Shown: in pieces, positions 1 to 11,496 of the stretch | Position numbering within the stretch: position 1 is the first letter of the stretch | Layout: each line of letters starts with the position of its first letter | NCBI GenBank assembly: GCA_003184365.1 | Contig: NKYR01000077.1 | Coordinates: forward strand, 124,001 to 188,000 | DNA from: Evernia prunastri | Taxonomy: Eukaryota > Ascomycota > Lecanoromycetes > Lecanorales > Parmeliaceae | Length of the DNA stretch: 64,000 nucleotides | Reading direction: 5' to 3' | The notes under the pieces: model-generated | What the model was told of the DNA's origin: nothing | Databases searched by the model: none | Seen by the model: the letters and a program-made list of their open reading frames with translations, nothing else | Position numbers and translations under genes: made by a program

Positions 1-2389
1 CTCTACCCGACCTACTAGCTTACCTAAGGTTAATTGGCTGACCAGTGACGGGAAAGGCTGCTAGCACTCGGGAAGGAAGGCTTCCAAAGTTCCAAAGTTT
101 CATAGTTGCTCTGAACTTGCATGTGACTAAGGTAAGTACGAATGTAACTACCTATGAATGCAACTCTGAGGCCTTAACCGCCTTCTGAGGCCGAAAAGGG
201 TAGACCAGGCAGAAAGGAGAAGATCAAAAAGAGGAAGAGATCTTCATGCAAGTAGCCGACCTTAGTCATTCAGAGCAAAGACCAGGTTCCAGGCTTGATC
301 TGACAACTAAAGTACCTAAGTAAGGTAGTCTGTCTACACTCTACTACGTACCTACCTACTGGTGTAGGTACTGCTTACCTAGTGCTTGTTACCTATCTGT
401 ACTCTAATCAAAGTGTCTAAAGTAGAGTAAGTAGGTAAGGTTACACAGTTCTACCTTAGGTACCGATGGTCAACAACTTCTATACCTTGTACCTAATCTT
501 ATTTCTTTAGTGTCTATGAGCGCTTGTACAAATGCCGAGGATGCGAAAAGAGTGGAGCTCCAGTCAATCTTGCAGCTGGGACAGCTATCTTTATAATAAG
601 TCACTTACTGCAAGTGAGAGTCACTACTGCTATCACGCACTGCACGCAGTGACTGAGGAAATGACCTGAATTATACTGACTACCCTATACCTGCCTGATT
701 TTTAATTTTTATTTCGGACATACGTAGAATACCTCAATACCTCATAGATGCGCGCGTCCTTTTCGTTTTTTCCCTTGTACATATAATTCAATCAATGATA
801 ATGATGATGATGATGATGATGATGATTGGAATTATGATTCTGTTGAATAGGGTAAATTGTTTCTCAGCTGGTGCATCGGGCTTAAGATTCGGCATGTCAT
901 CAAAGCACATGGATTGCTAACCCTAAGAGGCATGGTATCCATAGAGCGGCGAATTTGGTCCGTTCTGCTTGAAAGCGGTTGAAATCGGCGGAAGATCGGG
1001 TCAGGGCCTAGACTTTTTTTGTTTTTTGACATGCTCACATGCTGCTCACAACTTCACATTTCACATTTCCGAAGCATTTCTAGAACCTTATCATCATTAT
1101 TGTTATTATTGTTGTATTATGTCATCACTCATCTTATTCTGCGTGGGAAGACTCTGCAGAAATGGGTTAATTAAATCGATGAGGAGAAGATTTCAAGAAC
1201 CCAATCCCCCGTTATATTAGTCATCTCAGGTACTACTCAATTATTCGAGGTAGACACAATAAGAGTGTAAAATTGTTCAAGTCGTTTCGCATCGCATATA
1301 GCTTTAATGAACATGCAGATAGTGGGCATTCATCAATCATTCGATCCAGGTATCATCATTGAGGTATCTGTAAGGTATCTTTATTTTCAGGTATCAATCT
1401 TACAATCAATAATAATAAAAAGTTCCGAGGTAGAGGTAGAGGAAGCACTAACAAAGGTAAAAAGGGTCTAGAATCTGTAAATCACGTAAGGTACTTTAGA
1501 ATCTAAATCACAGCCCCAACCCGAGTTCCCTCCCTCTCTCACTTTCCCTCTCTCGTCCTTTCTTTCCTTTCTTCAAGGTATACGAGCCTACCTACGTGTA
1601 TCAGTACCTCTCACACTACCTACTTTAGATTTAGAGTACATAGTCAAAACAAGAGAGAGTGTACGCATTACGGTAGTACACATGATATATTACCTGTATC
1701 ACCCACATCTCACATTCAGTCACCTTATATCATCGTAAAGTAGTCCAGTAACAGTTTTTTAAGGTAAATTTTTGAGTACCTAGACTCATAGTATCTGCCA
1801 AGCTGGCTCATTCTGACCCTTTTTATTAAAGACTTATGTACATCCGGTGTGCAAGCGCGAGCCGAACCGCATTCAATTGAAGCAATCCAATACTCAAAAT
1901 TACATACAAAGGTACTACTTACTTACCTACTTACTTGCCTTTTACTTTACCTTACATCCCTCCCGCTCAAAGCAAGCCGCTTCTTCTCCAAGATCTACCT
2001 GCCTTACTTTACTTTCACCATCTGATACTTAACCATACGCACCATCTTTCCCTACTACCCACCTCAGCAACTTCAGCGACATATCCTCTCATCACTCTTC
2101 CTGTCTCAGCCAGACTTTGTCTCCGCACCTAATAGTAGTCGGCACCGTTCCATTACCTCTCACTTTGAACTCTTCACCGGACAAAAATCAACTCGAGTCA
2201 AGTTATCGCCGCCACTCTTGATTCGAAGTCCGACCATCCGCATCAGTTGACGGCGCATATACATCCTCAACTTGCGTCACGTCTGGGCTTCGACCCAATG
2301 ATCCCCCTCCGATCAATTTCCTCGCCCCGCTTGCGTATGTCTGAGGGCTACAACATATAGTTGCCTGATGTACGAGAAAAGCGCCGGAG
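1..2389. other. gene-free leader region upstream of the histidine kinase
   Basis: I see no supportable gene here. The first 500 bases and about 1440-1940 are rich in the short words AGGTA/TACCT and ACCTACCT, for example 340-380 and 1918-1940. This is a low-complexity pattern that recurs far away at 59.5-60.8 kb. Open frames present are short and lack family resemblance. The last several hundred bases are pyrimidine-rich and probably carry the promoter and 5' leader of the kinase at 2390. Confidence 0.5.
795..828. repeat. ATG/GAT trinucleotide microsatellite
   Basis: About eleven near-perfect ATG trinucleotides lie in a row in non-coding DNA. The same trinucleotide in another phase encodes the poly-aspartate run of the neighbouring histidine kinase at 5042-5089. 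Confidence 0.9.
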
Positions 2390-5044
2390 ATGCATCATCA
2401 AAAGATGAAGAAAAATGCCGGCGGAGACGCTTTGGCGGAGATGATGGAAAGGACAACGCTATGCGTTTCAGGTCCTGAGCCAGGAATAGCTGCGCATGAT
2501 GGGGATAAGGGCTTCCGCGAAACTGTCCAGCAACACTATTCCGTAGTGGAGAACAATGTCGTCGAGCAGCTCGTACGGCTGAAGCAAAATCTTAAGGAGG
2601 CGTCTACTTATGATTTCTGGAGCTTGCTCATGGAGGGTATGACTAGTATCACCGGCGCTCAATACGGCTTCGTTACGAAACGAATTTTGGTAGACGATGA
2701 AAATTCGGCAGTTGAGATGCCACCGATTGGAGAACCTGGATCGTGTCTACTGGGCGTCGCCTTCTATTACAACGACGGTGAACAGCTCAAGAATCTTCAC
2801 CGAGATTACAAATACCTGGCTTATGGTGCCCCGTGTCATCACATGAAACATGACAAAGTCTTTCTGATTCCCGAGGGGCTACAACATTTTATCCTCAACA
2901 ATCCCAACCAGTTTCCCTTTCCCACCGAAGCCTACCTTGGAGTGCCTTTGTTCGCCGAGGGGAAATGTCTTGGACATTTCGGTATGATGTGGACTGTTAA
3001 AGGGGTGGAGAACCTCAGGTTGGGCTGGGGCTACATTGAGCTGCTCTTGCATGCACTTGAAGACGTCATTCTTGAACGGCTACTGGATGGACAGAGCTAC
3101 GCCAAAGAAGTGGACAGGAACAAGCCTGGTAAAGTCATACCAAACGAAGCGGTCACAGCCGCACAGTCATTGAAACCATACGCCCGAAGTTTGTCTCACG
3201 AGTTGCGAACTCCGATGCAGGGGGTCGTGGGGATGCTCGATGTTATGCACGCAACGGTCCAAGAATCTTTGGAAGGTCAATCCGATGCATCCGTCCGGAA
3301 AGTCTTCAAAACCTTGCGAGAAAATATCGAAGTGGTACAAGGGGATTACCCTATCCTTGACGATTTGATGATCAACGAGGACAGGCAATAACAATTATGA
3401 CAGATAGCTCACGAAGAGCGGTAGAAGCTGCTGACAACGTAGTCCACGCGTATGATTTGAACATGCAAGTGCCAGATACGCCCAATCCGCCCAATGACGA
3501 CGAGAGTATGGAGGGAATGTCAACTGTCTCATATAACGCTAGAAGACGAAGCATAACCAGCGAGGGGAAGAGCATCTTCTTCCGGCGGAGCAAACGACAG
3601 AGGACAAGTGATTCTGGCAGTAGCGGCCCAGTCACTAAGCATCGGCATTTGCAATCTCGAAGCTCGACACCGCGTCGGCAAGTCTCACCATATACAGCGT
3701 CCCTACGAACAGCCATTGAAGGAGGCGACTTTATCACGGAGGGCGTAGAAGATCTTACTAGGCCAACCCCTGCTCTCATTGAGCCCGAGATAGCATTTGA
3801 ATTATCCGAGCCTGAGTACACCGTGACTCCCGGCCTGAGGCATACTAAAATCCGCGAGCTGTTGCATATGACCATCAATGACTCTTTAAGAAATGGCGGA
3901 CGACCTGAGTCTGCAATCGCGGAGGACATCGACGGCGGTGAGATAATCGAAGTCAAGACAAGAAGCTCGAATGGGCATCCTCGTACCAATATCATTGAGT
4001 GGTCCGTGGATCCCCAAGTTCCCGAGACAATACTGGGTGCGTGATCAAAAAAACTATCCCAGAATACTTGTTGCTAATCGGATGGTAGTCGATGAACGAG
4101 ATCTATTGAAATTAGTTTCCTGTATTTTCATGAACGCCGTAAAGTTCACCGAAGAAGGCAGAATATCATTAAGAGCAACCCTGAGTCCGAAAGCTAAATT
4201 CATCGTTATCAACGTGATCGATACAGGTCCCGGTATTCCTCAGGCCTTCCAACCCTATCTATTCAAGGCTTTCTCTCGTGAAGATGACTCCCTTACACGG
4301 CAAAAGGAAGGGCTAGGCCTTGGACTAATGGTTGCCAAGGGTCTCGCCCGCAGAATTGGTGGAGACCTTCAATGCGTTAGGACTGATACCGAAGGTCCTC
4401 AACGTGGTTCCGAGTTCGAGCTTCGAATACCGCTTTCCTACACAGACCCGGACAGCAGGGCAACGTCTCCAACTCGGACGCCTACACCAGTTCGTCTTCC
4501 TGCTAGTGCATCCGCTGCCAAATCTCGTGCTCGGCAAACATCCTCCACAGATCACCGGCGGACACCCCGCAGCCATCATACTCCCACACCAAGTAAAACA
4601 CCGGACCCTTTTCTATTCAAGGCCACCCCGCCCCTTGGCCCTTCATCTTTTTCCCGTCGAAACAGCCTCTCTCAACAAGCTCAAGTTAGTCCATCCCGGC
4701 GGCCTTCGACGAAGAAAACCCCGACCTTTGATCGTCACCTTGCTAAGAAGCATCCTCTTACTTTCTTAGTTGCAGAGGACAACAAGATCAATCGCAAGCT
4801 CCTGGTAAACATGCTCGGTAAACTCGGTTACACGGGAGTGCATGAAGCCTACGATGGCGCCGAGGCCGTGCGTCAAATGAGCATTGATAGGGCTGCGCGC
4901 GGCGAGAAACCCATAGACGTTATCTTGATGGACTTATGGATGCCGAATATGGACGGGTATGAGGCGACCCAACGAATATTTGCGATGGAGAAAGAACAAG
5001 GAAGAAGAGGGAGACATGTCCTCGGGGAAGACAAGGACGAAGAC

Positions 5045-5082
<38 letters not shown>

Positions 5083-5266
5083 CGACGATGGCAGAACGAG
5101 GAGAAAGCAGGCCAAGAGTGTTACTGTGTTGGCTGTGAGTGCCGACGTGACAGACACTGCATTGGAAAAGGCGCGGGAGGTGGGAATGGAAGGATTCATG
5201 ACGAAGCCTTACAAGCTACTGGATCTGGAGAGACTGGTTTTGGAGTATTGCTCCGGCGATAGATGA
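2390..5266 (+). CDS. hybrid histidine kinase, GAF - HisKA - HATPase - receiver
   Basis: This is a two-component sensor kinase of about 920 aa, expected to pass phosphate through Ypd1-type proteins to response regulators. Residues about 60-230 form a GAF-like sensor. The H-box SHELRTPMQGVVGM carries the phospho-His near residue 270. The ATPase half shows the N-box FMNAVKFTEEG, DTGPGIP, LFKAFSRED and GLGLGLMVAKG. A Ser/Pro/Arg-rich linker leads to a receiver (LVAEDNKINRKLL, phospho-acceptor Asp in ILMDLWMP near residue 808, Lys in MTKPYK) interrupted by a poly-Asp run. Exons: 2390-about 3341, about 3404-4036 and 4089-5266. Intron 2 (4037-4088) is canonical; intron 1 lacks an obvious GT donor at the family-like junction. 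The start is uncertain, because an ATG at 2368 is in another frame. No transmembrane segment is seen, so it is probably cytosolic. The function is firm; the exact fungal HK class is not assigned. Confidence 0.88.
5042..5089 (+). repeat. poly-Asp (GAY)16 tract inside the receiver domain
   Basis: Sixteen consecutive GAT/GAC codons lie between receiver helix 3 (ending near KEQGRRG) and strand beta4 (VTVLAVSADV). They are followed by a basic patch (GRTRRKQ). The run is in frame and adds an acidic, probably disordered loop to the receiver. Confidence 0.9.
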
Positions 5267-5613
5267 TGAGCCTGACATGAATTGACAATCAACTTCAAGT
5301 GAGGATTATCAGATTCGTGGAGACGAGTGGAATGACCGAATCAAAGATACCCATATGTGCTGAGCCATGACACGAAGAATGAGACATCTAGCAAAGCAGG
5401 CTAAGCTTGCTTGTAAAAGGGTGCCATTCGAAAGTGTTCTATATCGTATACATTACTTTAGAGGAGCGGAGTGGCTCACGGGCCGATTCCGTAAAGTCGG
5501 TTAATTAAACGCCGCCAAGCCCAAGACAGTCTAGCTACACTTCCCCTTCGCACGAACTCATAAACGACAAATTCATCTTCCACTCTCACATTGAACAACA
5601 TCGAACCATCGCG
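5267..5613. other. intergenic between the kinase and RPL36
   Basis: About 350 bp with no supportable gene. It should hold the kinase 3' end and the RPL36 promoter. I did not see a clear TATA box close to the RPL36 ATG. Confidence 0.5.
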
Positions 5614-6340
5614 ATGGCTGTCAAACAACGCAATGGAATCGCTGTTGGTCTCAACAAAGGCCATGTACGTTTTGTCTCACCCACCTGTCCTCCATGAGGG
5701 AGCTGTGCTGCTGGCCTAGTCAACTTCGGAGTATATAAGCTGATCTACATCTTTGGGCAGAAAACAACCGCTCGCGAATCGTCGCGCATATCACGTACCA
5801 AAGGACATTTGAGCAAGCGCACCGCTTTTGTTAGGGAGATCGTCAAGGAGGTGTCTGGGTAGGTCATCTGTCCCGCCACGTGTGATGCTTTTCTGCTCCT
5901 GTATCCCAGTCTTCTCGATTGAATCCTGATGGTCTTTAAGTCTGTGTCAACACGCCAGTTCTTGGACCGTGTATTCTTAAAATGCATTCGCCTGTGTCGA
6001 ACACTGGCGGCTCAAGCTGAAATGCTATATAGCTAATTCACCTTTTCCAACAGGCTAGCACCCTATGAGCGTCGTGTGATCGAATTACTCCGCAACAGCA
6101 AAGACAAGCGTGCCCGCAAGTTGGCGAAGAAGCGAGTATGTGTTGTCCATCCCTCAATTCCAGGCCAAAATCTCTTCCACTACCCGTGTTGAATGAATTG
6201 AAGCTGTCCAGGCCTGATCATGGATTGGTACCTGCTGACACTCATGGCTTGAACCACAGCTTGGGACGTTTGGACGTGCGAAGCGAAAGGTCGATGAGTT
6301 GCAAGGTGTCATTGCTGAGTCAAGAAGGGCCGGACACTAG
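5614..6340 (+). CDS. RPL36: 60S ribosomal protein eL36
   Basis: A structural protein of the large ribosomal subunit, 103 aa, the usual length. Four exons: 5614-5664, 5761-5858, 6054-6135 and 6260-6340; the sum is exactly 104 codons with the stop. The product begins MAVKQRNGIAVGLNKGH, continues TTARESSRISRTKGHLSKR and YERRVIELLRNSKDKRARK, and ends LGTFGRAKRKVDELQ then VIAESRRAGH. It is very Lys/Arg-rich, as expected for an rRNA-binding protein. Introns are 96, 195 and 124 bp, large for such a short gene and typical of ribosomal protein genes. It converges with the UBX gene at 6700. No single open frame covers it, so it is easily missed without splicing. Confidence 0.95.
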
Positions 6341-6699
6341 ACCAAAGGCTTCGAACCTGGAGAGACTGGCGGTCGCAATTATAGGAACTTACTGCGCGGT
6401 CTATTCTGCTGACTTGGCTTGACAAACGGAGATCGTGGGATGCAAGTTTGATCTTCTGAACAGATACATTATCATGCTATTCCGCCCTGTGCTGTTCACG
6501 GCGGCTTGATGACGTACAGCTAATGCGTCAGGGCTATTTACTGTAGCTCTCTCAAGATGCAACTCATGTGTCTCGCTTGAGCCATGCTCGCTAATATCAA
6601 GATGCATCATAATGTCATGAATCATCATCGCTCTTTCGAACAAAGCCTTCGGGCACCCCTGCATGCGAGCATTGTCATCAACAGAATTCCGCCTTGCCG
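6341..6699. other. convergent intergenic spacer
   Basis: About 360 bp between the stop codons of RPL36 and the UBX gene. I see only the 3' ends of the two genes and no further gene. Confidence 0.5.
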
Positions 6700-8319
6700 T
6701 CACTTCTTTCCCGGCAACTTGAGCCATTTAGGCACGCCTCCTTTCCTTTCCCGCCCTTCATCTTTCTGCTTGCCTTTTCCCTCGACCGTTCCATTCCCTT
6801 TCTGGTCCACGTCGACACCCTCAATTGCCTTGACTCCGATTTGTTTGGCATTGTTCAGGAATTCGGGTTTCAGCGCGCTGCCTCGCCTTACTTCACTGCT
6901 TGCTCCAGCTTCCCATAAGACGTTAACGAGTATCCGCCCGGTCATGCCCAGATCACCTATCAGTCTCACGTCACCCTTTTTGGGCACACTCCTAGGTCCC
7001 TGCGCTGAGCTGAAAGTAAGAGCAAACGGCTCATTCTCTTCCTTCATAAGGCCTCTGACAAAGTCGTAGAGTGTGGTTGAAGTATCTAAATTCGTGAATT
7101 TGCTGATCACCTGCATTTGATCTGGAAACCGGACCTTGACTTCTACATCTTTCGCGTCCGCGTTTCTCTTGGCTTGGGCCTCTGCCTGGACCGCAAGCTC
7201 AGCATCAGTGGGAAGGCGCTTGTTGACGCTTGATGTAGCAAGACGGGCTTGATGCAGCTTGGCGTGGGCGATGGTTGGCTCGTAATCCTTTTCATTGAAC
7301 GCTTCGCGTGAAGCTGCTGGTGTAGACGCTAACGATGGAGCGAACACAATTATTGGTCGCTCGGCTGGACCCGTAGCTGTTTGGTCTGAAGTTGGCAGTA
7401 CATCAGAGACGAATGCAGTAGATTCAGAGCGGGCCTGAGCTTCATCGCCTTGGGACGTTTGGGAAGAGAGCAGAGTTGCTGATCGCTGGGGAGACTTTTC
7501 CAATTTTGATAGTAGAGAAGGGTCTGGAGGCGACGGTCTCTCGTTATCGGTGGGGGCAGCGAAGGGTTCCGACGCTAATGAGCAAGACACTGCCTTTGCC
7601 ACACCACCAGAGTGTGTCCCTCCGCTCTGTTCGCCCTCAGCAGACTTGAAGTATCGATCTATCTCCGCTACCGCTTCTTCAAAAGGACTTTCAGTTTTGC
7701 GGAAATTGAGGCGCAAGAGCACACTTCCACTGTTGAATCCCAACTGCGCAAGAGACTTTTGCAGATCGGCGAAGGAAACAAGCTCCCTTCCCATTATTTG
7801 TATTACTGGAGTCTCGTAGAACAGTCTTCCGGAGCGGGTCGCCCCAGTCTCCACTTGCGGTATACCGCGAGCCGTGAAGTTTTTGCTGGGCTCCGAGTGC
7901 GTCGATCCGGACTCGAAGTGTCTAAGTAGCAGCCATAATGTGGTCATGCTTGAGAATTTCCCGGTGAGTCTGTTTGACGCGCCAAACTCTGAGTCTGGGA
8001 GCTGTAGGGCCACAGAGACAACAGAGGGCGAGCGCGAAAGAACAACTACTTGTAGCTTAGCACCTGACGACAGACCTGAGAGCCGGACTGGCTGTGAAAG
8101 GTCAAGTGGCTTATTATTGCTGTTCCTACTTGCAAGAGCACATTAGCATGGTCTTGACCAAATTCATTGTGGGACCGCCTACTTGAGCCCATGTCGAGAG
8201 GCATCCAAGCCGAGTTTTATGCATGCTTCCTGTAAGACCTCGGCGAGATGCTTGGCCGGGGTAGCTTTGATTACAGCTCGGCGAGCGGATGAGTCTAGAA
8301 CGACAAGGTGGGAGGCCAT
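6700..8319 (-). CDS. TUG/ASPSCR1-like UBX domain protein (Cdc48 cofactor)
   Basis: A predicted adaptor of the Cdc48/p97 ATPase, similar to yeast Ubx4 and mammalian TUG/ASPSCR1. Two exons on the minus strand, 8183-8319 and 6700-8125, are separated by a 57-bp intron and give 520 aa. The N-terminus MASHLVVLDSSARRAVIK, followed by a section ending KLQVVVLSRSPSVVSVAL, is the TUG ubiquitin-like domain. It begins in exon 1, upstream of the long open frame, so the internal Met at 8013 is not the start. A second UBL-like block follows (PVIQIMGRELVSFADLQK). The middle is a Ser/Thr/Ala-rich linker, and near the C-terminus comes the UBX fold (VKVRFPDQMQVISKFTN ... GRILVNVLWE), then a basic tail. The gene is head to head with ARPC1 across 240 bp. 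Confidence 0.88.
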
Positions 8320-8559
8320 ACAGCGTAGCTAACGTAGAATTTGTGAAGTGAGGCTAGAAAGAAAGTAGCAAGGTAGAGTACATATGCAACACGTGAAGTT
8401 GCATGTGCGAAGTCCGCCGTCTGGCTTGGCACTTTCATACCTTTGGTTTGGAGCAAATAGCCGCAACACCTCTGGATCAAATACCTTGACCGTTCGGCGT
8501 TCATCCATTCGTTCTTCAAGTGATAGTAGAGAGCTACTCCTATTGCTCAGTAATCCGCA
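8320..8559. promoter_or_regulatory. shared divergent promoter, UBX gene / ARPC1
   Basis: Only 240 bp separate the two start codons, so both promoters must lie here or overlap the genes. It contains a CACGTG E-box-like hexamer within cacacgtgaag near 8390. No TATA box is obvious. Binding by a bHLH factor is inference only. Confidence 0.4.
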
Positions 8560-9812
8560 ATGGCTTCACCTGACATCCACCACCTTTTCCATCATCCAAT
8601 CGCAGACCATTCCTTCTCGGCGGACAGGCAGACACTAGCGGTGGCCAGAGATAACAACGTGGAACTCTACGGCAGGTCTGGTAACAAATTTACTCTGCAA
8701 GATGAGCTCAAGGGGCATGACAAGACTGTAACAAGTGTCGACATTGCACCGAGTACAGGGCGAATCGTCACTTGCTCACAAGGTGCGTCTCGGGGAGAAG
8801 TCAGGTAGGGGCAAGGCGGCTGACTTGGAGCATCACAGATCGAAATGCATACGTTTGGGAGCCGTCACCTTCCGGCTGGAAGCCTACGCTCGTTCTACTC
8901 CGGATCAACCGCGCAGCTACATTTGTACGGTGGTCTCCATCAGAGAAGAAATTTGCAGTTGGCTCGGGTGCCAGGGTCATTGCAGTCTGTTATTTTGAGG
9001 AAGAGAACGACTGGTGGGTGTCGAAGCATTTGAAGAAGCCCATACGAAGCACCATCACAACTCTGTCATGGCACCCCAACTCAGTTCTATTGGCAGCGGG
9101 ATCTACAGATGCGCATGCAAGGGTGTTCTCGAGTTTCATCAAAGGCGTCGATGCTAGACCCGAGAGCAGCGTCTGGGGCGAAAGACTGCCTTTCAACACT
9201 GTGTGCGGAGAATTCCTAAATAGCTCGGCGGGTTGGGTGCATAGCTGTGCTTTTTCGCCGAGTGGCAACGCCCTGGCGTTCACGGCACACGATAGTAGTA
9301 TTACTGTGGTCTATCCAAGCGGCCCAGAAGAGCCTCCCAAGGCTGTGGTCAGCCTTAGTACGCAACTCTTGCCCTTCCTGAGCCTGATCTGGAACGGAGA
9401 GAGCGAGATCATCGCTGCTGGATATGTAAGTTACCTTCATGCCCACAGGAGCCTGCAGCTGACGATGAGGAGGACTGCGAAGCATACAGACTCCGTGGTA
9501 ACGAGCAAGGCTGGCAGATTGTAGGGTCCATGGAGTCGAAAGGCAGGCCCGGACTGGGAGAAATGCGCGAAGAATCTGCTCTGAACCTGTTCAGACAGAT
9601 GGACCTAAAAGGAAAGAGCAAGGATGATACCCAGCTCAAAACAGTGCACCAGAACACCATTGCAACGATCAGAACTTATGATGAAGCTAGTGGAGCTGTC
9701 AAGAAGTTTAGCTGTGAGTACTCAATAGCAGTCTGAATTAGGAAGAAGTTCAAGGTATTAATCATTGGCAGCCAGCGGTGTTGATGGACGAGTGGTCATA
9801 TGGTCTACCTGA
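8560..9812 (+). CDS. ARC40: Arp2/3 complex subunit ARPC1 (Arc40)
   Basis: A WD40-propeller subunit of the Arp2/3 actin-nucleating complex, which acts in endocytic actin patches and polarised growth. Four exons (8560-8782, 8839-9425, 9473-9713 and 9772-9812) give 363 aa, normal for the family. Landmarks in order are HHLFHHPIADHSF at the start, GHDKTVTSVDIAP, TLSWHPNSVLLAAGSTD, GWVHSCAFSPSGNALAF, the conserved GRPGLGEMREESALN insert, KTVHQNTIATIR, and VDGRVVIWST at the end. Introns are 56, 47 and 58 bp. The 47-bp second intron, with a CTGAC branch site, is near the lower size limit in this window. Family knowledge supports the identity; splice sites come from frame continuity. Confidence 0.95.
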
Positions 9813-10267
9813 TATGGGCCTTTGTAGCACTTCAGAAAGCATGCCGATATGACAAATTCCTCGTTCAATGGCTTATAAAATTTATAAGGTAATCGTTTCG
9901 ACTGCGACAGAATTGTATAGACGCTTCTTGATACCAAAGGCCGAGTTTCAGGCTAACTACAGATTTCTCATCAATTTTTCTGTTTCCTCGAACCCTTTCC
10001 TACCTAGCTGTCATCACGACGATGGGATGCTTTATAGAATGGATGTCGTAGGAGAGCTAGATACGAATAGATAGCTCCAGACTCCAAGTGTAGAGAAGAA
10101 GAGAAAAAAATCTTTGAAATAAGGAAGCAGCAAATTAGGTACCCAAATATATTTTGCCGAGTCCGCCCGACTCGAAAGTGTACGAGTACCTCATGGAAGC
10201 GAAAATTTCCCACAACATGGTATCTCGATTTGGTTCCGAGGACTAAATTAGTATCCAACGCTCAGAC
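9813..10267. other. intergenic ARPC1 - TRM112
   Basis: About 455 bp with an AT-rich middle and no supportable gene. It should carry the ARPC1 3' end and the TRM112 promoter. Confidence 0.5.
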
Positions 10268-10960
10268 ATGAAGATTCTGACTGTGAACTTTCTGACATGC
10301 GCTGTCAAAGCATGCAAGACTTCTTCCCTTTCCTTTCCCCTCCATTTCCAAGACGCGGAGCTTGAGCAGTCGGACATTGAGTACAATCCCTCATTTCTAT
10401 GCAACATACTGCCTAGGATAGACTGGGAAGCGTTCAAAGTTACTGCCAATGAGGTATGTGCCTTCACCCGTAGATTTTTCTCTCCTCCAGTACAACCCTA
10501 CATTCTGCCTATCCCCTGTCGCTTTCCTATTATTATGACGTCTTATTTCACCCCCCGATCCTAGCCTGCGAAATTTGTAGTCACTTAAGGTGTCAGTCGC
10601 GACTCATCATCTCTGATCTAGCTCGGCTTTCATAACATTCCTCATGAAAAGCCAACCATCGCCACTCCAACGACTGATGCCTCATGTCCTAATTCCCTCA
10701 ACGCGACCTCGGATAGCGATGCTTCTCATGAAAAAGTTATGCGAGACCTGCACACTCTTCTCCTCGAGACCGAAGTTCGCGAGGGTAAGATGATATGCGG
10801 CAATTGTGGGCACGAGTACCGGATAAAGGAGGGTATTGCTAATTTTCTGTTGCCGAGTCACCTTGGTAAGCTTCCTCCGTTCATGCTTGTACTCGTTGCT
10901 CCACCTTTTTGGCTCCTTTTCCCCTATGCAAAGGGTCTTGGCTCATTTATTGTAGTCTGA
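10268..10960 (+). CDS. TRM112: TRM112, activator subunit of methyltransferases
   Basis: A small zinc-binding partner that stabilises several methyltransferases acting on tRNA, 18S rRNA and release factor eRF1 (Trm9, Trm11, Bud23 and Mtq2 in yeast). Three exons, 10268-10453, 10622-10865 and 10956-10960, give 144 aa. It starts MKILTVNFLTCAVKACK and contains EVREGKMICGNCGHEYRIKEG, whose Cys pair belongs to the zinc site, then IANFLLPSHLV at the end. The last exon is only 5 bp: it completes the final Val codon and supplies TGA. Without that splice the frame would run into intron sequence. The first intron is 168 bp. Confidence 0.93.
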
Positions 10961-11496
10961 CCGATCATGGACGATCCCAAGGACCATTTGTAAACGGGGA
11001 TGTCGGAGGAGGCCATGGGATGAAGCATTGGAGCATGTTTATAATGTCCCAATGGTTCGGATGATTAACGAAGGGATGTGTTTTGGCAGAATCTCGAAGT
11101 CGCTAGGTTACAAAGCCTGTTTGCATCGCTGACATAAGGTAGAGCACGATGTTCAAAAAAATCGGATCTTTGAGAGTGCTGCGAGAGTGCCACAAAGGCG
11201 CTTTTTTAGATGAGCAGCGGACCTTTGTAGTGATCCAAGCCTCCTAAAGGTATCTCATCAGATAGTGAATTAGTATACAGTATTTGCCGACGACCTCAAC
11301 GCGTCTCCTTCCGAACCGCCAACCAAAGCACCTTGCTCTTCTGGCTCGATCGTCAAGGCAAGCCGCCTGACGGATTTGTGAAACGCCTTTGATGCAGTAA
11401 TAGCTTATGCAACCAACGCTGATGAACTTGGCCGCCAAAAACGCATCTAGCAACATGGTGGGTAGATTGAAGAAAATTCAGACATGAAGGAAGATG
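10961..11496. other. convergent intergenic TRM112 / SET1
   Basis: About 540 bp between two stop codons. I find no further coding sequence and no strong repeat. Confidence 0.5.

Noticed and set aside
3372..3995. 207-codon minus-strand open frame
   Set aside because: It lies entirely antisense to exon 2 of the histidine kinase, whose motifs are unambiguous.
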